Shown: positions 12,420 through 24,664 of the stretch, piece after piece
Layout: every line of letters begins with the position of its first letter
How positions within the stretch are numbered: the first letter of the stretch is position 1
Source of the DNA: Stomoxys calcitrans
Lineage: Eukaryota; Arthropoda; Insecta; Diptera; Muscidae
DNA: 64,000 nucleotides
Assembly (NCBI RefSeq): GCF_963082655.1
Contig: NC_081552.1
Coordinates: 51,984,946 to 52,048,945 of the forward strand
Direction: 5' to 3'
The notes under the pieces: generated by a model
What the model was told of the DNA's origin: nothing
What the model saw: only the letters and a program-made list of their open reading frames with translations
Database searches by the model: none
Translations under genes and position numbers: made by a program

Positions 12420-12420
12420 T
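12277..12420. repeat. TA dinucleotide microsatellites
   Basis: Two TA tracts (about 12277-12356 and 12372-12419) are separated by gtgaatttgtttg. They lie exactly between a truncated subfamily D element and the start of a family E element. Ile-Tyr repeat translations are artefacts. Confidence 0.97.
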
Positions 12421-13744
12421 GTTTGTTTGTGTGTTCCTTATAGACTCAGAAACGGCTGAACCGATTTTCTTGAAATTTTCACAGATGGTGCAAAATGATT
12501 CCGTGGTGCAAATAGGGTACTGCATTTTTTGATTTCTGAAGAGGGTGGACCCTCCCCCTTACCCTAATTTTCAGAAATGCCAGATCTCGGAGATGGGTGG
12601 TGTGATTTAAGCGAAATTTTATGTGCTCTCATGTGGTACCCTAAAAGTAAAAATTTGGTATACAAATTTCGGATGGGGTACCTACCACCCTTAAATCTAC
12701 CAAACATATATATAGACCAATCACGACAATATGGGACTCAAATGAAAAATATTTAGGATAAGAAAACGTATCTGATATCTAATTGTCGGACCAAGTGTTA
12801 GGGGGACCATCCCAACACCCAAAACACCCCTAAATCGGACATATTTACCGACCATGGCAATATGGGGCTCAAATAAAAGGTATTTGCGAGTAGAATACGA
12901 ATCTAATATCCAAATGTAGGACCACGTTTCTGGGAGTCCACCCCTTCTCCAAAACACCCCCCAAACAGGACTTATTTACTGACCACGGGATTATGGGCCT
13001 TAAATAAAAGGTATTTGGGTGTAGAATTTGAATCTGATATCCAAATATGGGACCAAGTATTTGGGGGGCCGTCTCCCCCCAATAACATCCCCCAAAGGGG
13101 ACAAATTTACGACCATAGCAATATGGGGCTCAAATGAAAGGTCTTTGGATGTAAAGCACGAATCTAAAATCAATATTGGGAAAAAGTGTCTATGGGGCCA
13201 CCCCACCCCCACAACACCACCGAAATAGTAAGTATTTTCTGGCTATTGCAATATGAGGCTAAAATTAGAGGGTTTTTAAAGTAGAACACGAATCCGATAT
13301 ATATTTTCAAGGCCAACTCACTGAGTGGCCGCCTATCCCCCAAAACACCCCCCAAGGCGGTCATGGGGCTCAAATTAAAAGTATTTGGGAGTAGACTACG
13401 TATCTGATATCAAAATTAGGGGCCCATATGTAGGACCATGTATGTAGGGCATCACCCCTTCCCCAAAGCACACTCCAAAGGGTAAACATTTTTCGACCAT
13501 GCGTTTAGAAAACGAATTTGATAACCTATTGTATGGCCATGTGTTAGGGGGACGCCTCATAGTGTAAACTTCCCAAAACCAGTGGCAATATGGGATTTAA
13601 ATAAATAGTAATTGAAAGGAGAGCACGATGCTGATATTTTTTCAGGGCCATCTCACCCCCGAAAACACCCCTAAATCAGATATCATGAGAATATCGGGCT
13701 GAAATAAAGTATTTTAAAAATTGAATTCAACTTTGATCCAAACT
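12421..13744 (-). mobile_element. Family E tandem-unit element
   Basis: Head sequence gtttgtgtgttccttatag, then actcagaaacggctgaacc and ccagatctcggagatggg. About ten degenerate 110-bp units follow (atatggggctcaaatgaaag alternating with C-rich accaccccaaca). The same head occurs at 35880. Coding frames within are units read through, not genes. Confidence 0.75.
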
Positions 13745-13965
13745 TAACTGAAATGTGGTATCGAGCGAAGAGTCTCAGTGAGATGCCGGGCGGCACCGGC
13801 TCTTGCGCAAATACTGAGTGCCTATGATGATCGATATGACCAGTGGCCACCTTCTTCCCGCAGTGATCGGTCCTTTGGAGCGGAATGAACTTGCTTACAC
13901 AGGTGATTGACAAGGATCGCCACCTCCACATGAAAATGTGGCTACAACAACAACGCTTTAATGTA
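13745..13965. repeat. GC-richer unclassified insertion with CAA tail
   Basis: A block clearly richer in G+C than its surroundings (gagatgccgggcggcaccgg; ccaccttcttcccgcagtg) ends in gtggctacaacaacaac. The CAA tail suggests the 3' end of a short retroelement, but no A/B box or protein motif was found. Confidence 0.35.
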
Positions 13966-13966
13966 A

Positions 13967-15642
13967 ACAAGTAAGAGCGTGCTAAGTTCGGCCGGGCCGA
14001 ATCTTATATACCCTCCACCATGGATCGCATTTGTCGAGTTCTTTTCCCGGCATCTCTTCTTAGGCAAAAAAGGATATAAGAAAAGAGTTGCTCTGCTATT
14101 AAAACGATATCAAGATATGGTCCGGTTCGGACCACAATTAAATTATATGTTGGAGACCTGTGTAAAATTTCAGCCAATTCGTATAAGAATTGCGCCCATT
14201 GGGGCTCATGAAGTAAAATAGAGAGAACGATTTATATGGGATCTGTATCGGGCTATAGACCGTTTCAGACCATAATAAACACGTTTGTTGATGGTGATGA
14301 GAGGATCCATCGTACAAAATTTCAGGCATATCGGATAATAATTGCGACCTCTAGGGGTCAAGAAGTCAAGATCCCAGATCGGTTTATATGGCAGCTATAT
14401 CAGGTTATGAACCGATTTGAACCTTATTTGACACAGTTGTTGAAAGTAAAAATAAAATACGTCATGCAAAATTTCAGCCAAATCGGATAGGAATTGCGCC
14501 CTCTAGAAGCTCAAAAAATCAAATCCCCAGATTTGTTTATATGACAGCTATATCAGGTTATGAACCGATTTGAACCATACTTGGCACAGTTGTTGGATAT
14601 CATAACGAAATACTTGGTGCCAAAAATTCTTTCCAATCGGATAAGAATCGTGCCCTCTAGAGGGTCAAGAAGTCAAGACCCAAGATCGGTTTATATGGTA
14701 GCTATATCAGGTTATGGACCGATTTGAACCATACTTGGCACAGTTGTTGGGTATCATAACAAAACACGTCGTGCGAAATTCCATTCCAATCGGATGAGAA
14801 TTGCGCCCTCTAGAGGGTCAAGAAGTCAAGACCCAAGATCGGTTTATATGGTAGCTATATCAGGTTATGAACCGATTTGAACCATACTTGGCACTGTTGT
14901 TGGATATCACAACAAAACACGTCGTGCAAAATTTCATTCTGATCGGATAAGAATTGCGCACTCTAGAGGCTCAAGAAGTCAAGACCCAAGATCGGTTTAT
15001 ATGGCAGCTATATCAGGTTATTGACCGATTTGAACCATACTTGGCACAGTTGTTGGATATAATAACAAAACACGTCGTGCAAAATTTCATTCCAATCGGA
15101 TAAGAATTGCGCACTCTAGAGGCTCAAGAAGTCAAGACCCAAGATCGGTTTATATGGCAGCTATATCAGGTTATGGACCGATTTCAACCATACTTGGCAC
15201 AGTTGTTGGATATTATAGCAAAACACGTCATGCAAAATTTCATTTCAATCGGATAAGAATTGCGCACTCTACAGGCTCAAGAAATCAAGACCCAAGATCG
15301 GTTTATATGGCAGCTATATCAAAACTTGGACCGATATGGCCCATTTACAATACCAACCGACCTACACTAATAAGAAGTATTTGTGCAAAATTTCAAGCGG
15401 CTAGCTTTACTCCTTCGGAAGTTAGCGTGCTTTCGACAGACAGACGGACGGACGGACGGACGGACAGACGGACGGACGGACGGACGGACGGACAGACGGA
15501 CGGACATGGCTAGATCGACATAAAATGTCACGACGATCAAGAATATATATGCTTTATGGGGTCTCAAACGAATATTTCGAGTAGTTACAAACAGAATGAC
15601 GAAATTAGTATACCCCCCATCTTATGGTGGAGGGTATAAAAA
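13967..15642 (-). mobile_element. DINE-1-like element, subfamily A, complete
   Basis: Nearly identical in plan and sequence to 55362-57028: hairpin ttcggccgggccgaa, subterminal repeat, about eight 150-bp units, long GACR run (15438-15506), core and 5' repeat cttatggtggagggtat. The low divergence from other A copies points to recent activity. Confidence 0.92.
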
Positions 15643-16210
15643 TTAAAAGCGTGCTAAGTTCGGCCGGGCCAAATCTTGGGAACCCACCACCATGGATTCT
15701 GCTAAAAATTTATATAAAATATATTTAGTTGAGAGGCATACTTTTATTCTACATACCAAACTTCGTCAAACCAGAAAAAATTTATTCCTCTAGGAACCGA
15801 ACAAGGGTGATCGAGAGACCGGTTTACATGGGAGCACTATCAGACTGAATTGGACCGTAATTGACACAGTTGTTGCAATTGTAACAGAACACTACATGCA
15901 AAATTCCGGCCAAATCGGACAAAATTGCGGCTTCTAGGAACTCAAGAAGTCAATTTGGGAGATCGGTTTATATGGAAGCTATATCAGGTTATAGAAGTCA
16001 TAACAGAATATTACATGATAAATTTCAGCCATGTCGGAATTGCGGCTTCCAGGGGAGCAAGAAGTCAACTCGGGAGATCGGTTTATATGAGAGCTATATA
16101 TCTAAATCTTAAGCGATGTGGCTCATTTGCAATCTCTAATGACCTACATCAATATAAGGTATCTATACAAAATTTCTAGCGGCTAGCTTTACGCATTCGA
16201 CCAAGTAGCA
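15643..16210 (-). mobile_element. DINE-1-like element, subfamily C, cut by a SINE
   Basis: Left terminus aaaagcgtgctaagttcgg, with tgggaacccaccaccatgg. Units carry ttgacacagttgttgc and aaaattgcggcttctagg. It stops at cgcattcgaccaagtagc, before the microsatellite, where a SINE begins. Confidence 0.8.
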
Positions 16211-16516
16211 TATTTTGCCCATGACCATTTCACTAAGGAACAGGGGCAAACTTCTCACGTATCAATGAGTGCAGTCCGACTCTGGTTTACCTCAATGATA
16301 AAGGGCCTCCTCTTTATAGCCGAGTCCGAGCGGCGTGCCGCAGTGCGACACCCCTTTGGAGATAAATTTTACATGGCATAGTACCTCACAAATGTTGCCA
16401 GCATTAGGAGAGGAAAACCACTGCTGAAAATTTTTTCTGATGCCCTCGTCAGGATTCAAACCCAGACGTTCAGCTTCATAGATGAACATGCTAACCTCTG
16501 CGCTACGGTGGCCTCC
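16211..16516 (-). mobile_element. tRNA-derived SINE, antisense
   Basis: Reverse complement of the SINE at 761, with B box (ggattcaaacc, one base altered) and A box (ctaacctctgcgcta) readable on the minus strand. Both flanks are subfamily C but in opposite orientations, and no matching duplication was found, so rearrangement followed or accompanied insertion. Confidence 0.85.
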
Positions 16517-16758
16517 TCGTACGCTACGGAGTGCCAAGTACTGTTGAAATCGGTCTAAAACCTGATATACCTCCCACTTAAACTGATCTGCCGATTTGAT
16601 TTCTTAAGCCCTTACAAGCCGAAATTTTTGTCCGATTTGGCTGAAGTTGAGCATGTAGTGTTATGTTATGATTTCCAACAGGTGTGCCACGTACGGTCAA
16701 AATCGGTATATAACATAATATAGCTTTCATACAAACCGATCTCCAGATTTGACATCGC
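16517..16758 (+). mobile_element. DINE-1-like fragment, subfamily C
   Basis: About one and a half units in plus orientation (gatttggctgaagttgagc; ttatgatttccaacagg). Neither end is present; it joins a SINE on the left and a LINE remnant on the right. Confidence 0.7.
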
Positions 16759-17335
16759 CGTCCTACCGACTATTTCGCTGTTCTACAGTGTTACATGCGC
16801 GTTTATCGCCCACACCCTTAAATCGGACTGTGTTGACCCGAAAGAATTTCAGATTAACCAAGTTTACGGACGGCAGTTCTGTGGCCTTCACTGCCAAATC
16901 GTCTGCCCTCCCATTTCCTCTTACACCGTTATGGCCCGGCAACCAAACTATGTGGATTGTGCCATCCTCAGAGAAGACGTCAATCTCCTTCTTACACACC
17001 AAGACTGCTCATGACCATACAGACCTGGCTCTTATTGCCCTTAAGTCTCATAGCCGCAGTGGCTGTCTCACATTTGATCTGTTTGCCAATGGGTCGGATA
17101 TCTAGAATAGTCTCCGCCTATGCCAAGACAACATGTTCTCTGAACTTTTTGTATGGTCCGAACGTTGAACTTTATCTCCATACCAGTCCACCAAACTGCT
17201 AAGTATGTATTGGTCTAATCACGCTTCTGTAGAGCCAGTGGACTATCCACGGATTCAGGTCCCTTTTCGAGCATACGGCTCCTACCCAAGATCACTCCTT
17301 AGTATTTGACCTTGGCAGATATCGAAAACGATGCT
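16759..17335 (-). pseudogene. LINE pol remnant: RT tail and RNase H domain
   Basis: On the minus strand 17002-16763 encodes a piece with WLPGHNGVRGNGRADDLA, the C-terminal part of an RNase H domain as found in Jockey/I/R1-type LINEs. Upstream in the same direction, in shifted frames, RPIGKQIKCETATAAMRLK and remnants of an RT-thumb region (SLVDWYG) are readable. Frameshifts and stops break it, and the 5' four-fifths of a normal pol are absent. Clade not resolved. Confidence 0.65.
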
Positions 17336-17749
17336 TGCGGCAAAATTTACGGTATGTTAAGATGTCTATGGTATGGAAACGAATAATAATATTCGTTTGC
17401 TGCTTGCTTAAACGTGTTTAATCGCAACTCGTAACTTTATGTATTCAACAAGGGAAAAAGAGAACGAATTTCGGAGTTTTCATACAAATCTTCAATGTCC
17501 AATTTGACAAATATCTTAAAATTAAATGTCTGTCGCTACTGCACAAATTAGTCTATACACAAGTACCTCCCTATCTGTACAAACGCTTACAGTTTGCAAG
17601 ATCCACTAGAGGAAAACAACTAATTTTACCCAGATTTGAAGACTTTCTTCAGAACGACCATTCTATATAAGTACACCACGCTCCGCTCGCTCCGCAATAA
17701 TAATCAACTGTTAAACAATACGTCCGCCTTTAAAACTGAACATTTTTAT
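17336..17749 (+). pseudogene. Probable LINE C-terminal remnant
   Basis: In plus orientation 17540-17660 translates to LVYTQVPPYLYKRLQFARST followed by RGKQLILPRF, the kind of motif at the end of CR1/Rex-like LINE pol proteins. A stop follows and the rest (tccgctcgctccgcaat) is not coding. The left part (17336-17440) is not recognised. Moderate to weak assignment. Confidence 0.4.
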
Positions 17750-18722
17750 ACCCTCCACCATAAGATGGGGGGTATACTAATTTCGTCATTCTGTTTGTAA
17801 CTACTTGAAATATTCGTCTGAGACCCCATAAAGTATATATATTCTTGATCGTCGCGACATTTTATGTCGATCTAGCCATGTCCGTCCGTCTGTCTGTCGA
17901 AAGCACGCTAACTTCCGGAAGAGTAAAGCTAGCCGTTTGAAATTTTGCACAAATACTTCTTATTAGCGTAGGTCGGTTGGTATTGTAAATGGGCCATATC
18001 GGTCCTTGTTTTGATATAGCTGTCATATAAACCGATCTGGGGTCTTGACTTCTTGAGCCTCTAGAGTGCGCAATTCTTATCCGATTGGAATGAAATTTTG
18101 CACGACGTGTTTTGTTATGATATCCAACAACTGCGCCAAGTATAGTTCAAATCGGTTCATAACCTGATATAGCTGCCATATAAACCGATCTTGGGTCTTG
18201 ACTTATTGAGCCTCTAGAGTACGCAGTTCTTATCCGATTGGAATGAAATTTTGCACGACGTGCTTTGTTATGATATTCAACCACTGTGCCAAGTATGATT
18301 CAAATCGGTACATAACCTGATATAGCTGCCATATAAACCGATCTTGGATCTTGACTTCTTGAGCCTCTAGAGGTCGCAATTATTATCCGATTTGCCTGAA
18401 ATTATGTACTACGGATCCTCTCGTGACCATCAACATACGTGTTTATTACGATCTAAATCGGTCTATAGCCCGATACAGCTCCAATATAAATCGATCTCTC
18501 TATTTTACTTCTTGAGCCCCCAAAGGGCGCAATTCTTATTCGAATTGGCTGACATTTTACACAGGTCTCCAACATATAATAATATAATAATAGCAGAGCA
18601 AATCTTTTCTTATATCCTTTTTTGCCTAAGAGGAGATGCCGGGAGAATAACTCGGCAAATGCGATCCATGGTGGAGGGTATGTAAGATTCGGCCCGGCCA
18701 AACTTAGCAACCTTTTACTTGT
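17750..18722 (+). mobile_element. DINE-1-like element, subfamily A, complete
   Basis: ataccctccaccataagatg at the start, core tatatattcttgatcgtc, GTCY run (gtccgtccgtctgtctgtc), about four 150-bp units, tggtggagggtat and the hairpin ttcggcccggccaaa (one arm base changed), end ccttttacttgtt. Confidence 0.9.
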
Positions 18723-20246
18723 TAAATTGTTTGCATGATATATAAAATCGATTTTCATATTTTACCTATATACTGTTAACTCTTACAACATTTATTTTAT
18801 AAAATTTTGTATTGTTTGCATTTACTTTGTGTTCACTTTTAATTTTAGCAAAATCAATTATTTCAGATATTTCATCTTGTTGTACTAGTAATGTCGATAA
18901 ATAAATCAACCAAACAATGAAATTCTACCAGACACCAAAATGGTTTACGAAAATCTAAAATGCTCAAAAAATTTCAGAATTATTTATGTTGTACTTTTAA
19001 CAATCTTCGAATTTTGGGAAGTTTTTTTTTTCAATTTGGAATTTATGGAAATTGTCAATGTCTCTTTTTAATATTTGGGATATTTTCAACAGATGCAGGA
19101 GTTTTGAATAATTTTCTACAAAATTTAACTTTTTTTTTGAAAATTTCTATTAATTTTGAATTTTGGAAACCTCAATATTTTTGTGCTACCTTTCCTTAAT
19201 GTCTATATTTTCTCGATATTTTTCCTAAAGTCTCTCAATACTGCTGCGACTTAAGGACGTTTTTTCCCAAGATTAGTGCTTCACTTTATTATGAGAAGAA
19301 CTTCATTAGCAGATGCTTGAAATGCTTTAAGATTTAAGACCACAAACTGTGCCCCCGTAAGGAAGTTAATTATTATCTCCCTCAGGGTGGCCTCGATTTT
19401 CATGACAAAACAAGCACTTGTTACTTTCCCTAAGCAGACGGAAACAATTTTGAATCCTTTCCAGGGACACTCGCACACACAAAAACCCTAAAATGTAAAT
19501 CCTGAAAAGGGAAATCTAACGGATATAAAAAGTATGTGGAGTTTTTGTACAAAGCACTCACTCTCTCTGTTGTCCTATGTCTGGTTCATAGCAAAATCGA
19601 AATCCATTAAAGACCTCATCATGGGAAATCTTAGAAAGCAAAATAAACGCCGGGAGGAAGACCTCCTTGGGTGAGCAGCAACAACAGGGGTCATCTACTG
19701 GCTTTGCTTGGGCTGACTATCCAACAGCGTTTAGTGAGAAATTACAAAAGCGTATGGAAGACTCTCACCAACAAAGAATTGAAGGGAAAATTCGTAGCGA
19801 CAAATACATAAAACCTAAATGTGCCACAAGCAAAAATGTATGTGTGTTCCTTAAAGAATACAAAAAAAAAAACCCAACGCTGGGTGGAACTTAAGACGCG
19901 TCTAATGGCAAAAGCAACAAGAAGAGAAATTGTACATCAACCATAATGACAGGTAATTATTAGAGAAGTCAACGGCAGTGACGTGAAACATTTGTCATAA
20001 TTTTCGTGTCAGTTTTGAGTTCGATTTCAATGCATTTTCCCACACACACACACACAAAGCCCTGGGCGGAAGAGCAATGCTAAGAGAGGCCCAAAAATGT
20101 TGTCAGTCAGTGTTGGTAGGGTGCAGGCTGATGAGTATGGGGATAATGTTGTAATTGTGCTTGCAATAAACTAGAAATGGGGTACTTATATGGTAATAGT
20201 ACTACACTCGAGAAAAAACTAAGTTCGTTTTAAAATCAATATCAAC
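18723..20246. other. Unique-looking sequence
   Basis: No repeat family recognised. It holds T-rich runs, a short CA tract at 20040-20057, and a TATA plus ATG plus donor-like arrangement (separate entry). No convincing protein. Confidence 0.5.
19524..19676 (+). promoter_or_regulatory. Weak promoter/first-exon candidate
   Basis: tataaaaag at 19524-19532 is followed by an ATG at 19621 opening MGNLRKQNKRREEDLLG, which runs straight into gtgagc (GT at 19671), a fair splice donor. The 17 residues match no family I know. It may be chance. Confidence 0.15.
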
Positions 20247-21009
20247 AAAGAAAAGCGTGCTAAGTTCGGCCGGGCCTAATTTTGGGAACCCACCATTATG
20301 GATTCTGACAAAAATTTATACAAACTAAATTTAGTTGAAGGGCATAATTTTGTTCTACATACCAAACATATGTCAAACCAGCAAAAATTAAAGCTTCTAG
20401 GAATCGAACAAGGAAATCATGAGTTATGGGAGTTATGCCAGGTTATAGACAGATTTTGACCAAACTTGGCACAGTTGTTGGAAGTCATAACGGAACACGA
20501 CATGCAAAATTTTATCCAAATGGGATAAAAATTGTGGCTTGAAAGTGCTCAAGAAGTCAAATCGGGAGATCGCTTTATATGAGAGCTATATCAGGTTATA
20601 GACAGATTCAGAGCGTACTTCGCACATTTGTTGGAAGTAATAACGGAACACTACTTGCAATCTTTCAGCTAAATCGGACAGATATTGCGGCTTCCAGGGG
20701 CTCGAGAAGTCAAATTGGGAGATTGGTTACTATGGGAACTATATCTTTATCTGAACCGATATGGCCCTTTGCAATCCCGAAAAAACTACATCAATACTAA
20801 GTATCTGTACAAAATTTCAAGCGATTAGCTTTACGCGTTCGACGTCTATCGTGATTTCGACAGACTGACGGCTGTGGCTACATCGACTCAGAACGTCGAG
20901 ACGATTAAAAATATATATACCTTATGGGGTCTTCGACGAATATTTTGAGGTGTTACAAACGGAATGCCTAGATTAGCATACACCCATCCTATGGTGGTGG
21001 GTATAAAAA
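20247..21009 (-). mobile_element. DINE-1-like element, subfamily C
   Basis: Left terminus aaagcgtgctaagttcggcc with a worn hairpin (cggccgggcctaa), units with ggcacagttgttggaagtca, a minimal microsatellite (gacagactgacgg), core aaaaatatatataccttatg and the 5' repeat atggtggtgggtat. Degraded but complete in plan. Confidence 0.85.
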
Positions 21010-21190
21010 TAAATGAAGAATTAAGAAAAGTCAAAATCGAGTGGTGCGGACAATTAAATACCCTTCCACTACCCTGCAAGTGGAAATTGGGAGCTAAGTC
21101 TAGCTCTGAACTGAATTTGATATATTATAATTAGTAATAAATTAAGCTTTAATGGGTTTCAGAACCTTAATCGGCATATCGGTCTCCATT
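21010..21190. other. Short degraded stretch between elements
   Basis: Includes a worn subterminal-like motif (taaatacccttccactaccc) and gggctttcagaacc-type phrases of subfamily B. Too short and decayed to classify. Confidence 0.3.
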
Positions 21191-21689
21191 CCAATCGGAT
21201 AAGAATTGCGCACTCTAGAGGCTCAAGAAGTCAAGACCGAAGATCGGTTTATATGGCTGCTATATCAGGTTATAAACCGATTTGAACCATACTTGGCACA
21301 ATTATTGGATATCATAAGAAAACACATTGTGCAAAATTTCATTCCAATCGGATAAGAATTGCGCCCTCTAGAGGCTCAAGAAGTCAAGACCCAAGATCGG
21401 TTTATATGGCAGCTATATCAAAACATGGACCGATATGGCCCATTTATAATCCCAACCGACCTACACTAATAAGAAGTATTTGTGCATAATTTCAAGCGGC
21501 TAGCTTTACTCCTTCGAAAGTTAGCGTGCTTTCGACAGACAGACGGACGGACGTACATGGCTAGATCGACATAAAATGTCACGACAATCAAGAATATATA
21601 TACTTAAGGGGGTTTCAGATTAATATTTCGAGTAGTTACAAACAGAATGACGAAATTAGTATCCTATCCTATGGTGGAGGATATAAAAA
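21191..21689 (-). mobile_element. DINE-1-like element, subfamily A, 3'-truncated
   Basis: Begins mid-unit (ccattccaatcggataagaa), has two units, a short GACR run (agacggacggacgtac), core and tatggtggaggatat. The hairpin end is missing on the left. Confidence 0.85.
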
Positions 21690-23050
21690 TATGATAAAGA
21701 ATTCAACATCAAAAAGTTTTGAGAAATTTTTCTATAAACATTGGTTTAAGGAGAGTTTATGGGATAAGGCGTCCCCCAAACACATGGCCCCAAAATTGGT
21801 TATCAAATTCGTTTTTAATCTCAAATACCTTTCATTTGAACCACATATTACCATGGTCGGTAAATTTTTACCCTTTGCAAGGTGTTTCGAGAAGGGGCGG
21901 TACCTCAAATGTATGGTCCCACAATTGGATATCAGATTCGTATTCTACTCTCAAATACCTATATTAGAGCCCCATATTGCTCTGGTCAGTAAATAATTGC
22001 TATTTGTGGTGTATTTTGGGAAAGGGGTAGATCCTCAGAAAATTGGTCCTGTGGGTGTCAATTTCGTGCTCTACTCCCCAATACCTTTCATTTGGGCCTC
22101 ACATTGACATGGTCGGTAAATATGCCCGATTTAGAGGTGTTTTAGGGAGTGGGATGATCCCTCAAACACTGAGCCCTGAACCCCATATGTCATTTGCCTC
22201 GAAATTGTATATCAAATTCAGTTTTTAATCTCAAATACCTTTCATTTAAACCCCTTATTGCAAAACTCAGCAAATATGTACGGTTTGGGGTATGGGCCCT
22301 AAAAGCTATCAATATCGTGCACCACTGCATTGAAGTCCCAAAATATTTTGGTAAGCAAATGCGGTCTATTGACCGTGAAAATATATATCAGATTCGTGTT
22401 CGACTCTAAAATTCCTCTTTTTTGAGAACCGTATTGCAAAGGTCAGCAAATACGTCCTATTTGAGTGGTGTTATGGGGGTGGGGTGGCCCGATAGACAAT
22501 TCTTCCGAAAATTGATATCAGATTCCTTGTTAACGACCCTATGGTCGTAAATTTTTCCTCTTTGGGGGTGTTTTCGGTGAGAGGCGGCCCCCCAAATAAT
22601 TGGTCCCACATTTCCATATCAGATTCGTATTGTACACTCAAATACCTTTTAATTGAGCCCCATAGTGCCATGGTCAGGAACTAAGTCCTGTTGGGGGTAT
22701 TTTAGGAATGGGTTGAATCCGCAGAAATTCGAAAAATAGATTCGTATTCTACTCCCAAATACCTTTTATATGAGTGTCATGCCATTGACATGGTCGATAT
22801 AAATATATTTCCTATTTAGCAGTGTTTTGGGGTTTGGGCTGGTCCCCCAAACACTCCGCCAATTGGTTATCAGATATATCAGATATCAGATATATACATA
22901 TTGTCGTGATTGGTCTGTATATATATATTTAGTAGGTTTTTGGGGTGAGGCGGCACCTCTAGGTACCCCATACGAACTTTGGATACCAAATGTATGTTTT
23001 TAGGATTTTGTAAGAGAGTACACAAAATTTCGTTTAAATCGCACCAAGGG
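21690..23050 (+). mobile_element. Family E tandem-unit element
   Basis: About eleven degenerate 110-bp units in plus orientation (caaatacctttcatttgaac; attgccatggtcggtaaat). The right end approaches the family head (cacaaaatttcgtttaaatc, then gcaccaagggtaagg) and then switches into a DINE fragment. Apparent reading frames are unit read-through. Confidence 0.75.
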
Positions 23051-23072
23051 TAAGGGGAAGGGGAAGGGCAGT

Positions 23073-23462
23073 TATTTTGTGCAACTCCCATACAAACCGA
23101 TCGCCCGATTTGACTTCTTAAGCCCCTCGAGTTTTTGTCCGATTTGGCTGAAATTTTGCGCATAATGATCTGCCATTACTTCCAACAACTGTGTCAAGCA
23201 CGGTAAAAAATCGGTCGAGAACATGATGTAGCTCCAGTATAAAGCGATATCCCGATTTGACTTCTTGAGCCATTACAAGACGAAATTTTTATCCGATTTG
23301 GCTGAAATTTTGCATATAGTGTTATGTTATGACTTTCAACAACTGTGCCAAGTACGGTCCAAATCAGTGTATGATCAGATATAGCTCCCATATTTTAACA
23401 GAATCCGCGGTGGTGGGTTCCCAAGATTGGGCCCAACCGAACTTAGCACCCTTTTACTTGTT
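23073..23462 (+). mobile_element. DINE-1-like element, subfamily C, 5'-truncated
   Basis: Two units (tttggctgaaattttgcgc; acttccaacaactgtgtc) followed by the 3' subterminal repeat (cggtggtgggttccc), a hairpin with changes (ttgggcccaaccgaa) and cttttacttgtt. It is followed directly by another copy, so the two are tandem. Confidence 0.82.
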
Positions 23463-24092
23463 TATATACCCACAACCATAGGACGGGGACATAGTAATCT
23501 AGTCATTGCGTTTGTAACACCTCGAAGTATTCGTATAAGACCCCATGAAGTACATATATTCTTGATCGTCTTGTCGTTCTGATTCGATCTAGCCATGTCC
23601 GTCAGTTCGACCGTACGTCCGTCTGTCGAAATCACGATAGAGGTGAACGCGTAAAGCTATGGCTTGCAATTTTCCACAGATACTTAATATCGATGTAGAT
23701 CGTTGGGGATTACAAATGGGCCATATCGGTTCAGATTTAGATATAGATCCCATATAAACCGATTTCCAGATTTTACTTGAGCCCCTGGAAGCCGCAATTT
23801 TTTTCCGATTTGACTGAAAATTTGCATGTAGTGTTCCGTTACGAGTTCCAACAAATGTGCCAAGTACGGCTAAAATTAGTCTATAACCTGAAATAGCTCC
23901 CATGTAAACTGGTCTCTTGATCATCCTTGTTCGGTTCTAAAAGCTTTAATTTTTGCTGGTTTGACAGATGTTTGGTATATAGAATGAAATAATGCCCATC
24001 AATTAAATTTATTTTGTATACATTTTTAGCAGAACCCATGGTGATGGGTTCTCAAGATTCGGCCCGGCCGAACGTAGCACACTTTTACTTGT
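23463..24092 (+). mobile_element. DINE-1-like element, subfamily C, complete
   Basis: 5' repeat (atacccacaaccatagg), core (atatattcttgatcgtc), GTCY run (gtccgtcagttcgaccgtac), two units, ttcggcccggccgaa hairpin and cacttttacttgtt. Tandem with the preceding truncated copy. Confidence 0.85.
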
Positions 24093-24335
24093 TATATATT
24101 AGATTTTGTCAAAATTTTATATGTGTAGAAAATTGTTTCAAATTTTTTATAGGAAATCTTTTCACCATTTAATAATAGAAGAGGATTCTTGTTTGAACCG
24201 TTGAGTGGAGCGGGCGTTAGTTTATTTCGCTCCGCAAGATTATACTGTAGCTCGTAATAGGTAGTCTGTTTCCAGTTGAGCGGCATATCTAGTTGCGAAC
24301 ATTCTTAAATTATGTGGCCTAATCTAGACTTGAAG
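24093..24335. other. Unclassified stretch left of a SINE
   Basis: No repeat family recognised in 24093-24300. Its last 11 bases (tagacttgaag, 24325-24335) are the left target duplication of the following SINE, so the end of this stretch was continuous with the LINE remnant at 24665. Confidence 0.4.
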
Positions 24336-24653
24336 GAGGTCACCGTAGCGCAGATGTTAGCGTGTCCGACTTTGACGCTGTACAGGCGTACTGCGGGTTC
24401 GAATCCTGGCAAAAACATACGAAAAATTGTTCAGCAGTGGTTATGCCCTCCTAATGCTGGCGACGTATGTGACGTACTTTGTCTTGTAAAAACTTCTCCC
24501 TTAAGAAGTGTCGCACTGCGGCATGTTTCTCAGACTCGGCTATAAGAAGGAGACCCCTTAGCATTGAGCTTAAACTTGAATCAAACGGCACTCATTGATT
24601 TGTGAGAAGTTGGTCCCTGTTCCTTGATGGAATGTCATGGGCCTATTTGCATA
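24336..24653 (+). mobile_element. tRNA-derived SINE with 11-bp target duplication
   Basis: tagacttgaag occurs at 24325-24335 and 24654-24664 around the element, direct evidence of target-primed insertion. A box (tagcgcagatgtt) and B box (ggttcgaatcc) are intact. The body is diverged from the other copies (for example tgaccgtacttt in place of tgaggtactatg). Confidence 0.93.
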
Positions 24654-24664
24654 TAGACTTGAAG

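Noticed and set aside
12177..12525. Ile-Tyr repeat open frames
   Set aside because: Read-through of a TA microsatellite; no stop-free selection needed.
16200..16550. ccaagta as a target duplication of the antisense SINE
   Set aside because: The right copy is 17 bases beyond the SINE end and is part of the normal subfamily C text (gtgccaagtac).
16749..17105. 118-codon plus-strand open frame
   Set aside because: Shadow of the RNase H remnant, which reads on the minus strand.
19667..19894. 75-codon open frame
   Set aside because: No recognisable motif, starts with a non-ATG codon overlapping a donor-like site, no homologue recognised.
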